Shown: positions 31,697 through 41,805 of the stretch, one piece after another
How the letters are laid out: every line of letters begins with the position of its first letter
How positions within the stretch are numbered: the first letter of the stretch is position 1
Assembly (NCBI RefSeq): GCF_000931465.1
Contig: NZ_CP010892.1
Coordinates: 6,657,388 to 6,721,387, forward strand
DNA length: 64,000 nt
Reading direction: 5' to 3'
DNA from: Pseudomonas sp. MRSN 12121
Lineage (GTDB): Bacteria > Pseudomonadota > Gammaproteobacteria > Pseudomonadales > Pseudomonadaceae
Notes under the pieces: model-generated
What the model saw: only the letters and a program-made list of their open reading frames with translations
What the model was told of the DNA's origin: nothing
The model's database searches: none
Translations under genes and position numbers: made by a program

Positions 31697-33478
31697 AACA
31701 ATGCCGGCAAGTCAACATTGCTGGAAGCAGTGGACCTGGTGCTTGGCCCAGAACGCCTCAGTCGCCGCCCCGTAATAGACGAGCACGATTTCTATGCCGG
31801 GACGTATGTAGACCCGGTCAAAAAAGAGGTGGTTCCGATCCAGATCGAGGTTATTGTCGCCGGCCTCTCCGATGAGCAGCAGCGGCATTTCCGCGACCAC
31901 ATCGAATGGTGGGATGCGCAGGCCAAAACGTTACTTGTGGGGGCTCCCCCGGAAAGGACAGACGCCCCTCACGTTGGTGCAGCAATGCGCGTCTTCTTCA
32001 ACGGCTGGTATGACGTAGAAGAGGATGACTTCTCTGGGGATACCTATTACGCCACTCCTGAAACACCGGATGGTTCCTACCTGCGCTTCTCTGCACCCGA
32101 CAAGCGAAAGTGCGGTTTTCTCTATTTGCGCACCCTGCGAACCGGCACCCGTGCACTCAGCTTGGAGCGAGGCTCTTTGTTGGACGTGATCCTTCGACTG
32201 AAGGAGACACGACTGACAATGTGGGAGGACCTGCTCGACCAGCTAAGGGCACTGCCAGTTGGAGAGACCGAAGACATCGGCGAGCTGCTTGCCGCAGTCC
32301 AAGATGCCGTGCGGCACTACGTACCATCCGACTGGGCAGAAGACCCTCACATGCGTGTCTCGGATCTCACCCGAGACACGCTCCGCCGAACACTGACCGT
32401 CTTCATGGGTACGGGCGCAAAGAGGCCGGACGGTTCCGTCTACTCTGCGCCATATCAGCACCAAGGCACTGGCACGATTAACACGCTGGTGTTGGCTCTG
32501 CTGTCCATCATCGCCGAACTCAAGCAAAGTGTAATCTTCGCGATGGAAGAGCCAGAGATCGCGCTTCCGCCGCACACCCAGAAGCGAATCATCAATTCTC
32601 TGCGCCAGAAGTCAGCACAAGCCATCTTCACCTCTCACTCACCCTACGTGCTGGAGGAGTTCGAGCCTGCCCAGGTGGTGGTTCTCAAGCGAGTGGCCGG
32701 TGTCATGACCGGAATCCCTGCTACATACCCACCATCAGTCAAGCCCAAGGCTTATCGCACCGAATTTAGAACTCGATTCTGCGAAGCCCTACTGGCCCGT
32801 TATGTACTCGTTCTTGAGGGTCGTACGGAGTACGACGCATTGGCTGCCGCCGCCCGCCGGCTTGGCGAGTTGGATCCCACACGATTCAAATCACTCGAAA
32901 ACCTTGGGGTAGCCATCGTCGACGCTCGCGGGGAGACCAATGTCGCTCCGCTGGGTGCATTCTTCCGGTCACTCGGTAAGACCGTGTTTGCGGTGTTCGA
33001 CAAGCAATCGCCGGAGGCACTCGCAGCCATCAAGGCCTCAGTCGATCATCCTTACGAGTCTGCGAGCGCAGGCTTCGAAGACCTGGTGCTGCAGGGCGCA
33101 TCTGAGGCCGCACTCCGCAGCTATGCCGCTGCTGTAGTTGCCGGAGGCGATTGGCCGCAGCATCTCGCGGCATGGACACCAGCAGCCGCAACGCCGTTGG
33201 CTGATCTGCAGGCTGCTCTGTCGAGTTATTTCAGCTGGGCTAAGGGTGGTGGCGACGCCGGCGACTTGCTCGCCTCCTGTCAAACCGCCGACGACATGCC
33301 TGAATACGTGAGAACCACGTTGGCAGCCATCAAGAACGTCATTGAGCCACCACGGCTGCCTCCATTACCTCCCCAGGCAGCCGGCATGCCCCTTCTCCCA
33401 GAAACTGCAGCCAAGCCGGCACCATTGGCAGCCGCCTATGGAAGGTTTCAACCGTCCCCGCCCCAGCCTTCGACATGA
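31697..33478 (+). pseudogene. gajA: gajA-like OLD-family ATPase/TOPRIM nuclease, main part
   Basis: These 593 codons continue the fragment at 15743. Motifs in the joined protein (623 aa) are Walker A GDNNAGKST (29-37, whose first two residues come from the target duplicate), an ABC-type Walker B FAMEEPEIALPPHTQKR, the switch FTSHSPYV, and a TOPRIM nuclease domain with LVLEGRTEYDAL, IVDARGETN and FAVFDKQ. The last 60 residues are Pro/Ala-rich. It is a class-2 OLD protein like GajA. Without its 5' end and native ribosome-binding site, expression would depend on a fortuitous start inside the element, where the frame is open from 31583. Confidence 0.9.
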
Positions 33479-35187
33479 CTGAAGTGTGGAGCGATCAGAA
33501 GCGCGGCTTCCTGGCGTGCACCGGGCACGCCCTAGCGCTGGGTGGTCCTGGTGGAGGCAAAACACACGTCGCGCTGGTGAAGGCTCGCGATGAGATTCGC
33601 TCAGGAGTACTCAAGCCAGGCCAGAAGATTCTCTTCTTGAGCTTCGCCAGGCCTACCGTAGCGCGCATCATCGAAAAGGCTTCTGAGCTGATTTCTCGTG
33701 AGGACCTGAAGCAACTGGAGGTTAGTACGTACCACGGTTTTGCATGGAGCATTCTCCGGAGCCATGCCTATTTGCTGAATGGCAGGCGAAGCCTGCAGCT
33801 CCTGCCACCGCCAGAAGCAGCAGCGCATTTGACTGATATCGATAAGGCCCAACACGAAAATGAGAAGCGGCGCCTTTTCGAGCAGGAAGGCCGTCTGCAT
33901 TTCGATTTGTTCGCAAGCTTGGTCAGCGACCTGCTTCGTCGAAGTGATCGGCTAAACACCATCTTCTCCGACACCTATCCCATAATCATCCTCGACGAGT
34001 TTCAGGACACAAACAGTGATGAATGGGCGCTGATTCAGCAGCTTGGAAGACGCAGTCGCCTCATTGCACTGGCAGACCCCGAACAGCGAATCTACGAGTT
34101 TCGAGGCGCTGACCCCAGGCGGGTGGGCGACTTTCTGGAGAGCTTCAGCGCCGCTCACTTCGATTTCGCCGGTGAAAACCATCGCAGCGGCGGTACCGAT
34201 ATCGCAACCTATGGGAACGACCTTCTCACCGGGGCGAACAAGGGCAGGACCTATCAACAGGTCAAAATCATTCGCTACGGCTTCTTATATGGAAAGAGCT
34301 CGCACTTCAGCGCCAAGACCGCAGTTTACTCGGCATTGGAACGGCTCAAGAAAGTACCGGACAAGTCGATCGCGGTTCTGGTGCCATCCAAACGGCTAAT
34401 GCTTGAGCTTTCTGACTATTTCTCATCCACGTCTGATGGTCTGCCGGAGCTATATCACGACGTTGCAATGGATGCAGAGCCGCCGGCTCTAGCCGCTGGC
34501 GTTATCGCCACGCTACTGGAGGGAGGTACGGCTAGCGATGTGGCAAGCCGCATGCTCGGCGCACTTCACTCGCACATTCGCGGACGGCGCGGAGGCAAGC
34601 CTACACCTCAGACGGAGCTTGACCTGGCAGGCGCTCTTAGCGGTTTCCTTTCCACGGGAAAGATCCGCGGTGCCAAGCGCCAGTTGATTGTCAGCGAAGT
34701 TCAACGGATCTCAGAGTTGCGGCAACGACTGGAATTCACAGGTGACCCTTCGGAGGACTGGCTATATCTGCGCGGCCTGTTGGCATCCTCCACCGCGGAA
34801 GCCTTGAGGCAAGTAGCAACGGATGCCCGCTACTTACGACTTCTTCATCGAGGCTCGGTACTGCGCACCAGCTTGGGTGCCCTGTGGCGTGCCCAGGGTG
34901 GGTACAGAGGTGCTGAAGAGGCAGTCCGCAGTGCCTTGATGCAGGAGCATTTCGCTGCTGCTCAAAAAGACTGGCGCGGCATCCATCTCATGACAATTCA
35001 TAAGTCCAAAGGCAAAGAGTTCGACGAGGTCATCATCTACGAAGGCCTATACCAGCGCATCGCCAAAGCCCCGCAGGACCCAAAGACCTGCGCTCAAGAC
35101 CTGTTAGCTCTACGGGTAGGAGTGACTAGAGCGGTACGCCGTACTACCGTTGTGACGCCGAAGCGCGAACCTTGTCCTTTCCTGTGA
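33475..35187 (+). CDS. gajB: UvrD-like helicase, GajB-like
   Basis: This 570-residue SF1 helicase overlaps the nuclease gene by 4 bp (ATGA). Motifs include GGPGGGKTHVAL (23-34, Walker A), IILDEFQDTNSDEWAL (motif II), ALADPEQRIYEFRGAD (motif III), LMTIHKSKGKEFDEVII (motif V) and LLALRVGVTRAVRRTTVV (motif VI). In the Gabija anti-phage system GajB partners the OLD nuclease GajA to cleave DNA when NTPs fall. The gene itself is intact, but its partner is broken. The protein is somewhat longer than the roughly 490-residue GajB originally characterised, so Gabija-like is the safest label. Confidence 0.85.
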   Translation: MTEVWSDQKRGFLACTGHALALGGPGGGKTHVALVKARDEIRSGVLKPGQKILFLSFARPTVARIIEKASELISREDLKQLEVSTYHGFAWSILRSHAYLLNGRRSLQLLPPPEAAAHLTDIDKAQHENEKRRLFEQEGRLHFDLFASLVSDLLRRSDRLNTIFSDTYPIIILDEFQDTNSDEWALIQQLGRRSRLIALADPEQRIYEFRGADPRRVGDFLESFSAAHFDFAGENHRSGGTDIATYGNDLLTGANKGRTYQQVKIIRYGFLYGKSSHFSAKTAVYSALERLKKVPDKSIAVLVPSKRLMLELSDYFSSTSDGLPELYHDVAMDAEPPALAAGVIATLLEGGTASDVASRMLGALHSHIRGRRGGKPTPQTELDLAGALSGFLSTGKIRGAKRQLIVSEVQRISELRQRLEFTGDPSEDWLYLRGLLASSTAEALRQVATDARYLRLLHRGSVLRTSLGALWRAQGGYRGAEEAVRSALMQEHFAAAQKDWRGIHLMTIHKSKGKEFDEVIIYEGLYQRIAKAPQDPKTCAQDLLALRVGVTRAVRRTTVVTPKREPCPFL

Positions 35188-35340
35188 CTCTGCATTGCGG
35201 GGCACATCAAAGCATAGGAAGTTTCTAATTCAGAAGCGGTCCTAAAGCGGATTCAGTCATAGCAGAAAGAAATCAGGTTATTGTGACTACTTGCAAATAA
35301 GAAATCCGAAACGACGCAGGCAAGACTATCCATGTCGAGA

Positions 35341-36699
35341 CTAAGTAGCAGAGCCACGAAGGGAATGGGCCACCACACTTGGTAACTCATAACTCTTCGT
35401 CCTGAGTTGCAACAAAGCCTCTTTCACAATTAAAATTGACTCTGCTAGAGCCCTATTTTCACTACTCTTCGCTTCACCCATCAAAGCTTCAATAACACTC
35501 ATCGCCTCGGCGGCGACGTTTGCAGAATCCTTGTATTCAACCTCAAGCTCTTCGTAGGCCCAATCTACATAGCGCCACATGCTATCAAGCGAAGAGTGAC
35601 CACTGAGACTCGCGACCTTTGAGAGAACAGTAGTAAGTGCCTCAACGCCAATTGACCCCCGGCTGCTCAAAGATCGAAGCCTAGCCATAACCTGCAATGT
35701 AATATATCGGTGCCTAAGCATGTGAGCGGATACCCGCTCAGTAAGGCCCGCCTCTGCCCGGAGATCAGAAAACAACTGTGACACTGTTGAGGGCGCCATC
35801 TTGAACCCCTCTCTGGTGCAAAACAGCCAGTCCAGATCTTTGAAGCCAATCTTTCTCCTCTTTAATCTCCTAATCTGAATAGAGCGAGTAACATCGATAT
35901 ACTCCAAGAGCATTCTAAACGTTTCGTCTGAGATAGGTATTAACCTGTAAGGATTGCCTTTTCTTTTAGATGTTCTTACGGGCAATTTCCGGTCAGCAGA
36001 TGCCCCTACAATATCAGAAACTCGGATCCAAGTTAGCTCTTCTCTACGTATGCCCGTATCTGCAAGGAGAACAAGCATACATCGATCACGGCTGCGACGA
36101 AAATTAGTTTTGGCAGTCCATTCACAAGAATCCAGCAGAGCAGATATTGCATTAGAAGAAATAGGGCGAACTGTACGAGGAATGCTTGCAGGCACCATCG
36201 CATGATGCTGGGTTCGAACCCTTACAACACCTTGCTTACTCTTCAACGAACGCAAAGAAATTGTTACTTGAGCCCCCTGCCCTAATGAACCCACTAAACG
36301 CTTTCCAACCAACAAAGTTTGATACCATTCTAAGAACGATATAACCCGCAACAAAATTCTATTTATGTGGTTCCCAGAAGATTTTTTGCGCTTAATTAAC
36401 CAGTCTGAAAATGAAACCAGCACATCATCACACACTTCCTCAATCACCACCTCAGACTCAAACAAAAAACGTACAAACAAGGATAGTTCTGATGCATAAG
36501 TGTTAATTGTGGAAATAGCGCTATTTGAGCGCCTAAGATGAAGGAAATAAACGTTAAGCTGCCAACATATACAACCATCTGGCCAATACATCACCCTCAT
36601 TTCGGGGGCCGCCCATCGCTCCGACCTCCTCAACTTATCATATCCAGGCAAATAAAATTCTTTAGAGGAAGTGCGCCAAAGCCGACCAGCCGAAGTCAT
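35341..36699 (-). CDS. Tyrosine recombinase of the island (452 aa)
   Basis: A tyrosine recombinase with a complete catalytic set: Arg in DTGIRREELTW (about 218), Lys in the TSKRKGNPYRL beta-hairpin, H-x-x-R in HMLRHRYIT (about 328), LSGHSS (about 366) and the Tyr nucleophile in WRYVDW (about 376). An N-terminal SAM-like core-binding region is present (SAISTINTYASELSLFVRFL). It is the fourth gene of an overlapping cassette on the minus strand (4-bp overlap with the previous gene). It probably performs island excision and integration at comM with its neighbours. The region is richer in A/T than the chromosome. Confidence 0.9.
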   Translation of the reverse strand: MTSAGRLWRTSSKEFYLPGYDKLRRSERWAAPEMRVMYWPDGCICWQLNVYFLHLRRSNSAISTINTYASELSLFVRFLFESEVVIEEVCDDVLVSFSDWLIKRKKSSGNHINRILLRVISFLEWYQTLLVGKRLVGSLGQGAQVTISLRSLKSKQGVVRVRTQHHAMVPASIPRTVRPISSNAISALLDSCEWTAKTNFRRSRDRCMLVLLADTGIRREELTWIRVSDIVGASADRKLPVRTSKRKGNPYRLIPISDETFRMLLEYIDVTRSIQIRRLKRRKIGFKDLDWLFCTREGFKMAPSTVSQLFSDLRAEAGLTERVSAHMLRHRYITLQVMARLRSLSSRGSIGVEALTTVLSKVASLSGHSSLDSMWRYVDWAYEELEVEYKDSANVAAEAMSVIEALMGEAKSSENRALAESILIVKEALLQLRTKSYELPSVVAHSLRGSAT

Positions 36700-37205
36700 T
36701 TCACAACCTTAATGTGAGGATTTTTTTCATATCGCCGATAATGCCGTTGCAACTCAGACTCTGCTAAATCTGACCGCAACGATAATCTCTTCAGCCGTTC
36801 AAGCAAATCCAAGTATCTAGCGGTCATGTCTAGCGCAGCATCTACCGCTAACTGAGAGCTTAACTTCCAAGCATCAACATCATCAGAAGACTTTTTTCGG
36901 ATCAGCTGTCGGGAGTCGCCGATGATCAAAGCAGCATCACGTAGAAGCTGGGAAAGTCCACCTTCATATAGCCCATTCACATATTTCCGTAATGTTTTAT
37001 GACTTAAAGGAGTAATTCCAAGAGACTCATTATCCCAAGCAGCTAGTTTTGAAACAGAGGTGAAAGCTGATAGCTCACTCTTAGAAGGGGAAGGAGTTGC
37101 TCTAATCCTATCAAACTCAGAGATTCTACAAGCAGCGCTCCTAGCGGCAGTTTCAGATAGGACTTTGATGCTTGATGCAATTTGGCCTTTACCAAGTCGA
37201 GGCAT
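36696..37205 (-). CDS. Small recombinase-cassette partner protein (169 aa)
   Basis: A 169-residue helical protein starting MPRLGKGQIASSIKVLSETA. I chose ATG 37205, which overlaps the upstream recombinase end by 17 bp; an earlier in-frame start would overlap it by about 100 bp. There is no catalytic motif; the C-terminal third (DMTARYLDLLERLKRLSLRS) looks like a coiled coil. Its place between two tyrosine recombinases resembles TnpC of Tn554-type elements or the small GmtX protein of gamma-mobile-trio elements. This is analogy from gene order, not a detected sequence match. Confidence 0.7.
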   Translation of the reverse strand: MPRLGKGQIASSIKVLSETAARSAACRISEFDRIRATPSPSKSELSAFTSVSKLAAWDNESLGITPLSHKTLRKYVNGLYEGGLSQLLRDAALIIGDSRQLIRKKSSDDVDAWKLSSQLAVDAALDMTARYLDLLERLKRLSLRSDLAESELQRHYRRYEKNPHIKVVK

Positions 37206-39156
37206 CGGCACCCTCCCTAACTGAAACTGCCACCGTATACCTCTTTCTTTTTCCAGCATTAATTTGAATTGGGGTAGCGGTGTATACACCTTTTTCCGAC
37301 AATAATTCTAGGTAATCTCTTAACTCATCCTCATGCATGACGTTGATTTTTTCAGTGCCAAAATGCTTAATAAGGATATTCCTGAGTTGCTGAACGCCAT
37401 GAGATTGATCATCAGAGCAAACTGCAGAAGTAGCCAACGCAGCTTCGGATGCACTGAGCTCTTTTCCTGTTAAGCTTTCTTTAATGTAGCGCCAGGTTTC
37501 CCCAATATCTTCATGCCCCATAAACCAAGAAAGCGCCGGCAAGGAATTCTCCAATCCTCCGAAGTGAAAAAATGTCATAGCAAAATAGCGGCGAAGTTGA
37601 TGTGGGAGCACCACCCATCGTTCTCCCGAGTTATCAACAAGTTTTAGGTACTCACTAAGCTCCTTTAGAAAAACATAAGCATCAGCCACATTGAATGGAG
37701 AGGCACCTCTGACGTTAACTTTAAAAAACGCCTGCGACTTAAATAAAATATCACTTGAAGGCACTATGATTTGCCAAAGTTTTTTTAGCGCATTTAAAGA
37801 TAATAAACACTCATAAACAAGGCGCGGAACCGGCTTTTCCATCGGCTCACGCATATTATCAAACCCAGTTTTCCTCAGTAAAACAGAAAGATAGAATCTA
37901 CCGTCAACCTCATAACTAGCGCTTTTATCCAGATCAACCAGTTCATTTCTGCGACAACTAGTCAGGACACCGATCAAGCAGAAGCAGACGGCCGTATGAA
38001 GCCTCAACAAGAAAATCGAGAATGGAAACTGAGTTCTAATTTTTGCCTCAGAGATAAGAGGATCCACCTGCATTCGTCTGTAAGCATCAAAAGCAGAGAC
38101 CAGTCCATCTGGAATCGGAACAATTTCTTCTGATATGGATAACGCCGTAAACACTGAAACATTCGACTCATCCATTATCGACCGTGAAAGAGGAACAACT
38201 TCATTGCAGTAATAGTTGAGTGCCGGATACGTATCAATCATCCATTTGCCGCAACCGAACATAAGACTTCTTCCCGTAGAAAGAGGCAAGGTTCTTGTTC
38301 TACCGTTTCCTCCGATGCGGAAAGGCCGCACAATATCCGATATTAAATAAGGATTACCTATTTCTACATGCGATTGAATAGGCAGAGAAGATAGCAGTTC
38401 ACAGAAATTAACCATCCAGTTTGATAGAGCAGTTGTGGCTCTTGATGCCCCGTTCTCGCTGGACTTACCTCCAGCCTCACAATCAAACCCATGCGTCAAG
38501 TATCTTCTGAACTCGGTAGATTGAGATAACCGTTTGTAGTCAACCCCCAAAGCAGCCGCAGCGAAGCGCAAATTTAGATTACCGTTACCATCCAGTGCTC
38601 CTAGTTTTCCCAAATGCTCGGAAAGTGATATTGGCTCAATTCCATCCTTGGAATTTGCTAGATAATCTTCCCAGCGCTGTATGAAAGCCCCTGTTCCACT
38701 AACACCTCCTACCTCTGCCACTCCAAGAAACTCAACTACGTCATCCACCCCAAAAATAGAAAACCCCTCTTCAGAAAACTTGTTTCCATATCGAACAGCA
38801 AGAAACTCAGCTAGCCACAACAGATATAAATGAAAGTGAAGAATGCCTCTTAACGATCTAGCGACTTTAAGAGCTCCATCATAGGCGCACACCACTATCA
38901 TTTTTGCCTGTTCCAAAGGAACCGCATAAACAGGGCTTGTGAAGCTTCCGCTTGGCAAAAGCCTGTTCCAATTTAGACGAACACCACCTTTAATGGTGCC
39001 GTCTACATTCCGAACAACCACCCCTGAGTCTACGACCCATGTAGAACTTTCCAGCTCATTAAGAAGCCATGCAGGTCTGTATATATGATTTATTTTTCTA
39101 GTTGTTCGATCAAAAAAATCAATGACTCCGACCGGTAATTTGTGTCGACTCATCAC
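37189..39156 (-). CDS. Large tyrosine recombinase of the island (655 aa)
   Basis: A 655-residue protein whose C-terminal third is a tyrosine recombinase catalytic domain: TSCRRNELVDL (about 400), a Lys in LLRKTGFDNMREP, HQLRRYFAM (about 519), FMGHEDIGETWRYIKE (about 548-563) with the H, W and Tyr expected. The N-terminal 350 residues are long and unassigned. The start overlaps the upstream gene by 4 bp. The size matches TnpB of Tn554-like elements. Confidence 0.85.
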   Translation of the reverse strand: MMSRHKLPVGVIDFFDRTTRKINHIYRPAWLLNELESSTWVVDSGVVVRNVDGTIKGGVRLNWNRLLPSGSFTSPVYAVPLEQAKMIVVCAYDGALKVARSLRGILHFHLYLLWLAEFLAVRYGNKFSEEGFSIFGVDDVVEFLGVAEVGGVSGTGAFIQRWEDYLANSKDGIEPISLSEHLGKLGALDGNGNLNLRFAAAALGVDYKRLSQSTEFRRYLTHGFDCEAGGKSSENGASRATTALSNWMVNFCELLSSLPIQSHVEIGNPYLISDIVRPFRIGGNGRTRTLPLSTGRSLMFGCGKWMIDTYPALNYYCNEVVPLSRSIMDESNVSVFTALSISEEIVPIPDGLVSAFDAYRRMQVDPLISEAKIRTQFPFSIFLLRLHTAVCFCLIGVLTSCRRNELVDLDKSASYEVDGRFYLSVLLRKTGFDNMREPMEKPVPRLVYECLLSLNALKKLWQIIVPSSDILFKSQAFFKVNVRGASPFNVADAYVFLKELSEYLKLVDNSGERWVVLPHQLRRYFAMTFFHFGGLENSLPALSWFMGHEDIGETWRYIKESLTGKELSASEAALATSAVCSDDQSHGVQQLRNILIKHFGTEKINVMHEDELRDYLELLSEKGVYTATPIQINAGKRKRYTVAVSVREGADASTW

Positions 39157-41249
39157 CCCACCTCTGGCAGGATAACCATAGCCGACATCGCTTCTTTCTT
39201 CAAAAGCGCCTTCTTGACAAGATTACTTAAATCGCTCATTGATAACGGAAGTGGTGCCATAACTGCGTCAATGAAGTCCATCCAAAATTTCGGTGTGATG
39301 CCAGTAAGACTGTCTGGCCTATTTAGGAAGGTTGGGGTTGCTTTGTCGAGAGCATCCCGATAAAGCATTGCAACCGCAAGCGATTCAGGATCATTAGATA
39401 TGACGAGTCTGGACAAGGTGGCAAAATCAAAGGTTAGCTTTTCGGATGTTTCCCTTCTTTGCGCTTCCAATTCACTTTCAAACAAATAATTATCGATGGA
39501 CTTAAGAAATTCATGTAATTGTTCCACTGTTCTAAAGTCCGAAATCTTCAGCATTTCGCTTTCTTCATCCATCGCTGAAGTGATTAGTAGATTCTGATGC
39601 CTACGGATCTGCCGCTCAAAAATTGCACGCTGCAGCGCAAGCGGAATATAATTATTAATAGTAGTTTTAATGTGCTTATGGCCAAATGCCTTAGCTGTAG
39701 CAACCAAGTCGCCATTAGTATTAAGATATGTCGCCACACCCACATTTACACGAATTGCCTTATAGTTGATCTTATCTCTCCACGGCATGAGCACCGGGTG
39801 TCTATCTACAAATGAATACGCCCTTGTACTAAACTCTTCCTTACCTGTCGAACGCCAAATTGGATTCATATAAAGCGCTCCTACCAACGCCTTCTCAGAA
39901 AAGGACTTCAAGTCATAGTTCAAAGAGCTTATTCCCACCCAAAGATTAGAAGCCTCCTCGTTTCGCCCCTGCTTTCTCAACTCTTCTCGGATAGGGGCAG
40001 TCCACTCCATTACTTTCGAAATAACGTCTCTCGCCAAGTCACTCAATATTTCTGATTTCTGCTCCCTAGCTCTCGGCTTTTTAACCGTAAGGCGCAAATT
40101 ATTTCCATCGGCAGACGACAGGAGGATTGCGAATCCATCCGCGTCTTCAATTTTGGCTCTGTACAATGAAGTCGAATTGAACTTTGGATGCTCTATCATT
40201 ATCAAGAGCATGCAAACTGCCGCAGCCTCGCTATTCATTAATCCTAAATACGGGATGAGCTTATTCTTTCCGTATTTAGCAACATATTGCCAATGAGAAT
40301 TTCCGCTGTTTGATACCGGCCTTCTGTCACTCGACTTGAATTTTCGATGAGGCTTAGGGATCCCCCCCATCTCATGATGAACAACAGAAAGTAGGTTTCC
40401 AAGCAAGTTAGGATGTCCACCGTCTGCCTCAAAGTAATGGCGCCTAGTGGAAAAATCAAAATACCTCATAAGCCACGGATTCTCTTTCATAGCCGTCAGA
40501 TAACCACAGCCGGTATTCTTTATCAGCGCATCTCCTTCTGCCTGTTTCGACTTTAGTAGATTAAAGTCCTCTAGCGCGCACGACTTAATTGTATCCAGCA
40601 CACGATTTATTCTAGCAGTGTACTCGGTCAGGTACCTTTCATCAGAAGCAGTTAAAGATATTGACTCAAAAAGATCGTCATTGTATGAGTTTTTATCCGG
40701 TCTAAATGATTTCGGCACCGAAACAACCGCAGCACCATCAACCACTGATTGCCTTTCAGTTAATATTTCTGATTTTCCTGGAGCTCGAACGTATGCACCT
40801 ATAGTGATATTGGGGATAACTTCTGCAACTACTAGAATCTCAATTAGTCTTACGAAAGATATCCACTTATTTGAGGTCGTTGTGAGGGCCAACCCCTTTT
40901 CTGTCTCATCGGTATAAAAGCTTCTCCGAAGCTCAGATAGTTGAAGTTTGAAGTCATCCGCATCTGTATCCTTAGGTTTTTTCCAGCCTCTCTTTCTATG
41001 CATCATTGCCCAATACTGGAGAATACGCCGTATAGCGTATGTAGGGGCCGCACTTGTGTAGCGTCTAGAGAAGCGCGAAATGCCTTTCAAAAAGGGATCT
41101 GCATCCTCACCCAACCACTCAGTCAGGAAGTCAAAGCTGACGACCGTAAATCCTGACTGGCGGCCATCGTTCCTGACCTTCAGTTCTAGCCCAGACTTCT
41201 TTTTCCCTGATGAAGCTTTTCCCTTGGTGGAGCGTGCGCGCTTAGCCAT
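39153..41249 (-). CDS. Degenerate or divergent integrase-like protein (698 aa), first gene of cassette
   Basis: A 698-residue protein with a basic N-terminus (MAKRARSTKGKASSGKKKSG) and a C-terminal region around residues 505-535 that resembles the last part of a tyrosine recombinase (YKAIRVNVGVATYLNTNGDL, then AFGHKHIKTTINNYIP). His and Tyr are present but the usual HxxR histidine and the first Arg are not obvious, so it may be structural or have a divergent active site. It starts only about 65 bp inside the right inverted repeat, so its promoter must lie in or next to the island end; excision could therefore change its expression. Confidence 0.75.
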   Translation of the reverse strand: MAKRARSTKGKASSGKKKSGLELKVRNDGRQSGFTVVSFDFLTEWLGEDADPFLKGISRFSRRYTSAAPTYAIRRILQYWAMMHRKRGWKKPKDTDADDFKLQLSELRRSFYTDETEKGLALTTTSNKWISFVRLIEILVVAEVIPNITIGAYVRAPGKSEILTERQSVVDGAAVVSVPKSFRPDKNSYNDDLFESISLTASDERYLTEYTARINRVLDTIKSCALEDFNLLKSKQAEGDALIKNTGCGYLTAMKENPWLMRYFDFSTRRHYFEADGGHPNLLGNLLSVVHHEMGGIPKPHRKFKSSDRRPVSNSGNSHWQYVAKYGKNKLIPYLGLMNSEAAAVCMLLIMIEHPKFNSTSLYRAKIEDADGFAILLSSADGNNLRLTVKKPRAREQKSEILSDLARDVISKVMEWTAPIREELRKQGRNEEASNLWVGISSLNYDLKSFSEKALVGALYMNPIWRSTGKEEFSTRAYSFVDRHPVLMPWRDKINYKAIRVNVGVATYLNTNGDLVATAKAFGHKHIKTTINNYIPLALQRAIFERQIRRHQNLLITSAMDEESEMLKISDFRTVEQLHEFLKSIDNYLFESELEAQRRETSEKLTFDFATLSRLVISNDPESLAVAMLYRDALDKATPTFLNRPDSLTGITPKFWMDFIDAVMAPLPLSMSDLSNLVKKALLKKEAMSAMVILPEVG

Positions 41250-41313
41250 TTTTGCTCTCTAGCAGCTGAGTTTCGGGCGCATGCTCCACGACGGTTCTAT
41301 TTCCCTCAATAGG

Positions 41314-41329
41314 GTTTGCTAACAAAAGC
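41314..41329 (-). repeat. Right terminal inverted repeat of the island
   Basis: GTTTGCTAACAAAAGC; its reverse complement matches 2973-2989 at 15 of 16 aligned bases plus one gap. The comM frame resumes five bases further right, just before ATG 41335. Confidence 0.8.
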
Positions 41330-41334
41330 TCCAC

Positions 41335-41799
41335 ATGAACCCCTGCCCCTGTGGCTACCTGGGCGAACCCAGTGGCCGCTGCCGCTGTACCCCGGAGCAG
41401 GTCCAGCGCTATCGCAACAAACTCTCGGGGCCGTTGCTCGATCGTATCGACCTGCACCTGACCGTGGCCCGGGAAAGCACCGCGCTCAACCCCCAGCCGC
41501 AGGCTGGGGATAACACCGCGCAGGCCGCGGCCCAGGTGGCGCGCGCCAGGGAGCGCCAGCAACGGCGCCAGGGCTGTGCCAATGCCTTTCTCGACCTGCC
41601 GGGCCTGCGCCGGCATTGCAAGTTATCCACAGATGACGAGCGCTGGCTGGAAGCCGCCAGCGAACGCCTGACCCTGTCGCTGCGCGCCGCCCACCGCCTG
41701 CTCAAGGTCGCCCGGACCCTGGCGGACCTGGAGCAGGCCGAGCGGATCAGCCGCCAGCACCTGGCCGAAGCGCTGCAATACCGGCCGGCCGTGAGTTGA
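41335..41799 (+). pseudogene. comM: comM 3' part
   Basis: These 154 codons read MNPCPCGYLGEPSGRCRCTP and continue to the C-terminus. They contain the CPCGY...CRC zinc-type cysteines, the sensor-like LSGPLLDRIDLHL and the conserved end. They complete the ComM sequence started at 1947. There is no ribosome-binding site or promoter for it here, and the island carries no comM-restoring 3' end, so the gene is not repaired by the insertion. Confidence 0.95.
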
Positions 41800-41805
41800 G
41801 CAGGG

